A stretch of DNA of 24,451 nt from an uncultured Treponema sp. GTDB lineage: Bacteria; Spirochaetota; Spirochaetia; Treponematales; Treponemataceae. Under the pieces are notes generated by a model. That model ran no database searches and was not told the DNA's origin. It saw nothing but the letters and a program-made list of their open reading frames with translations. Below are positions 24,300 to 24,451 of this stretch, piece by piece (the first letter of the stretch is position 1; each line of letters opens with the position of its first letter). A program made the position numbers and the translations under genes. The stretch covers positions 1-24,451 of the forward strand of contig CALHVG010000001.1 in assembly GCA_938039145.1 (NCBI GenBank). Direction: 5' to 3'.

Positions 24300-24451
24300 C
24301 CGCCGTAATGAAAATGCTTATTCTCAGCGGTATTGTATTAGGTAGAAGGGAATGCCTTTGTGGGCACAAAGATAACCACCTCGCCAAAGCCGTTAAAGTG
24401 ATAGACACCTTATCTGCATAATGATAGACAGCTTAGAATACTGCAGGTTTG
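24300..24451. mobile_element. Possible insertion-sequence end (partial, at window edge)
   Basis: TGATAGACA occurs at 24399-24407 and again at 24422-24430, each followed after one variable base by CTTA, with a period of 23 bases. Repeated short motifs near a boundary resemble the transposase-binding ends of some insertion sequences, such as the multiple terminal repeats of the IS21 family. No transposase is visible; a minus-strand open frame (24136-24408) begins in this region but shows no family and overlaps the pyruvyl transferase gene. The window ends before the element can be confirmed. Confidence 0.35.

Noticed and set aside
24136..24408. Minus-strand open frame of 90 codons at the right edge
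   Set aside because: More than a third overlaps the well-supported pyruvyl transferase gene and no family is recognisable; it may be a chance frame across an insertion-sequence end.
1..24451. CRISPR array, tRNA or rRNA genes
   Set aside because: No regularly spaced repeat-spacer units and no cloverleaf or rRNA-like stretch were noticed on either strand by reading.

Overview
The window looks like chromosomal DNA from a spirochaete, most likely a host-associated Treponema. The evidence is an AT-rich genome with Lys/Phe/Ser-rich proteins, a diiron oxygen-sensor protein next to a soluble chemoreceptor (an arrangement known from Treponema denticola), a Maf/DUF115 motility-type protein, a spirochaete-type lipobox, and poly-G tracts of the kind treponemes use for phase variation. 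Both ends look like contig breaks at repeats: base 1 begins in a run of 16 G, and the last 60 bases carry a 23-bp-spaced direct repeat resembling an insertion-sequence end.

Layout. 1-310: poly-G and a GC-rich, hairpin-rich repeat-like element without a gene. 539-2185: sensor pair (ODP-type diiron protein plus cytosolic chemoreceptor). 2292-4082: a GH13_20 neopullulanase-type alpha-glucan hydrolase. 4146-6178 (minus): polyprenyl diphosphate synthase, TPR protein and RseC-like membrane protein, tightly packed and driven by a promoter that may give a leaderless transcript. 6505-14112 (plus): ribosomal protein L25, then tRNA-Ile lysidine synthetase, a secreted TPR/Asp-rich-loop protein, an HtrA-like lipoprotein protease and LepA (EF4), with overlapping or nearly touching genes. 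14113-17198 (minus): a parvulin-type foldase and a Maf/DUF115 protein, meeting lepA tail to tail with no spacer.

17573-24260 is a distinct, more AT-rich surface-polysaccharide cluster on the plus strand: strong promoter, Wzx-type flippase, a two-domain epimerase plus short-chain dehydrogenase protein, a MenD-like thiamine-diphosphate enzyme and a polysaccharide pyruvyl transferase. Together they suggest synthesis of an unusual (possibly branched or pyruvylated) sugar that is exported for a surface glycan.

The most striking observation is a G9 tract exactly at the junction of the two enzyme domains of the epimerase/SDR protein. In the sequenced state the tract is in frame and gives a 641-residue bifunctional protein. 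One extra G puts a TGA immediately after the tract, and one fewer G ends the protein 33 codons later, so slippage would toggle between a fused bifunctional enzyme and an epimerase-only protein. This is a candidate phase-variable domain switch in glycan synthesis. Secondary observations are a T10 run inside the spacer of the L25 promoter, terminator-like hairpins placed beyond antisense genes, and a triple-hairpin element between the fusion gene and the ThDP gene.
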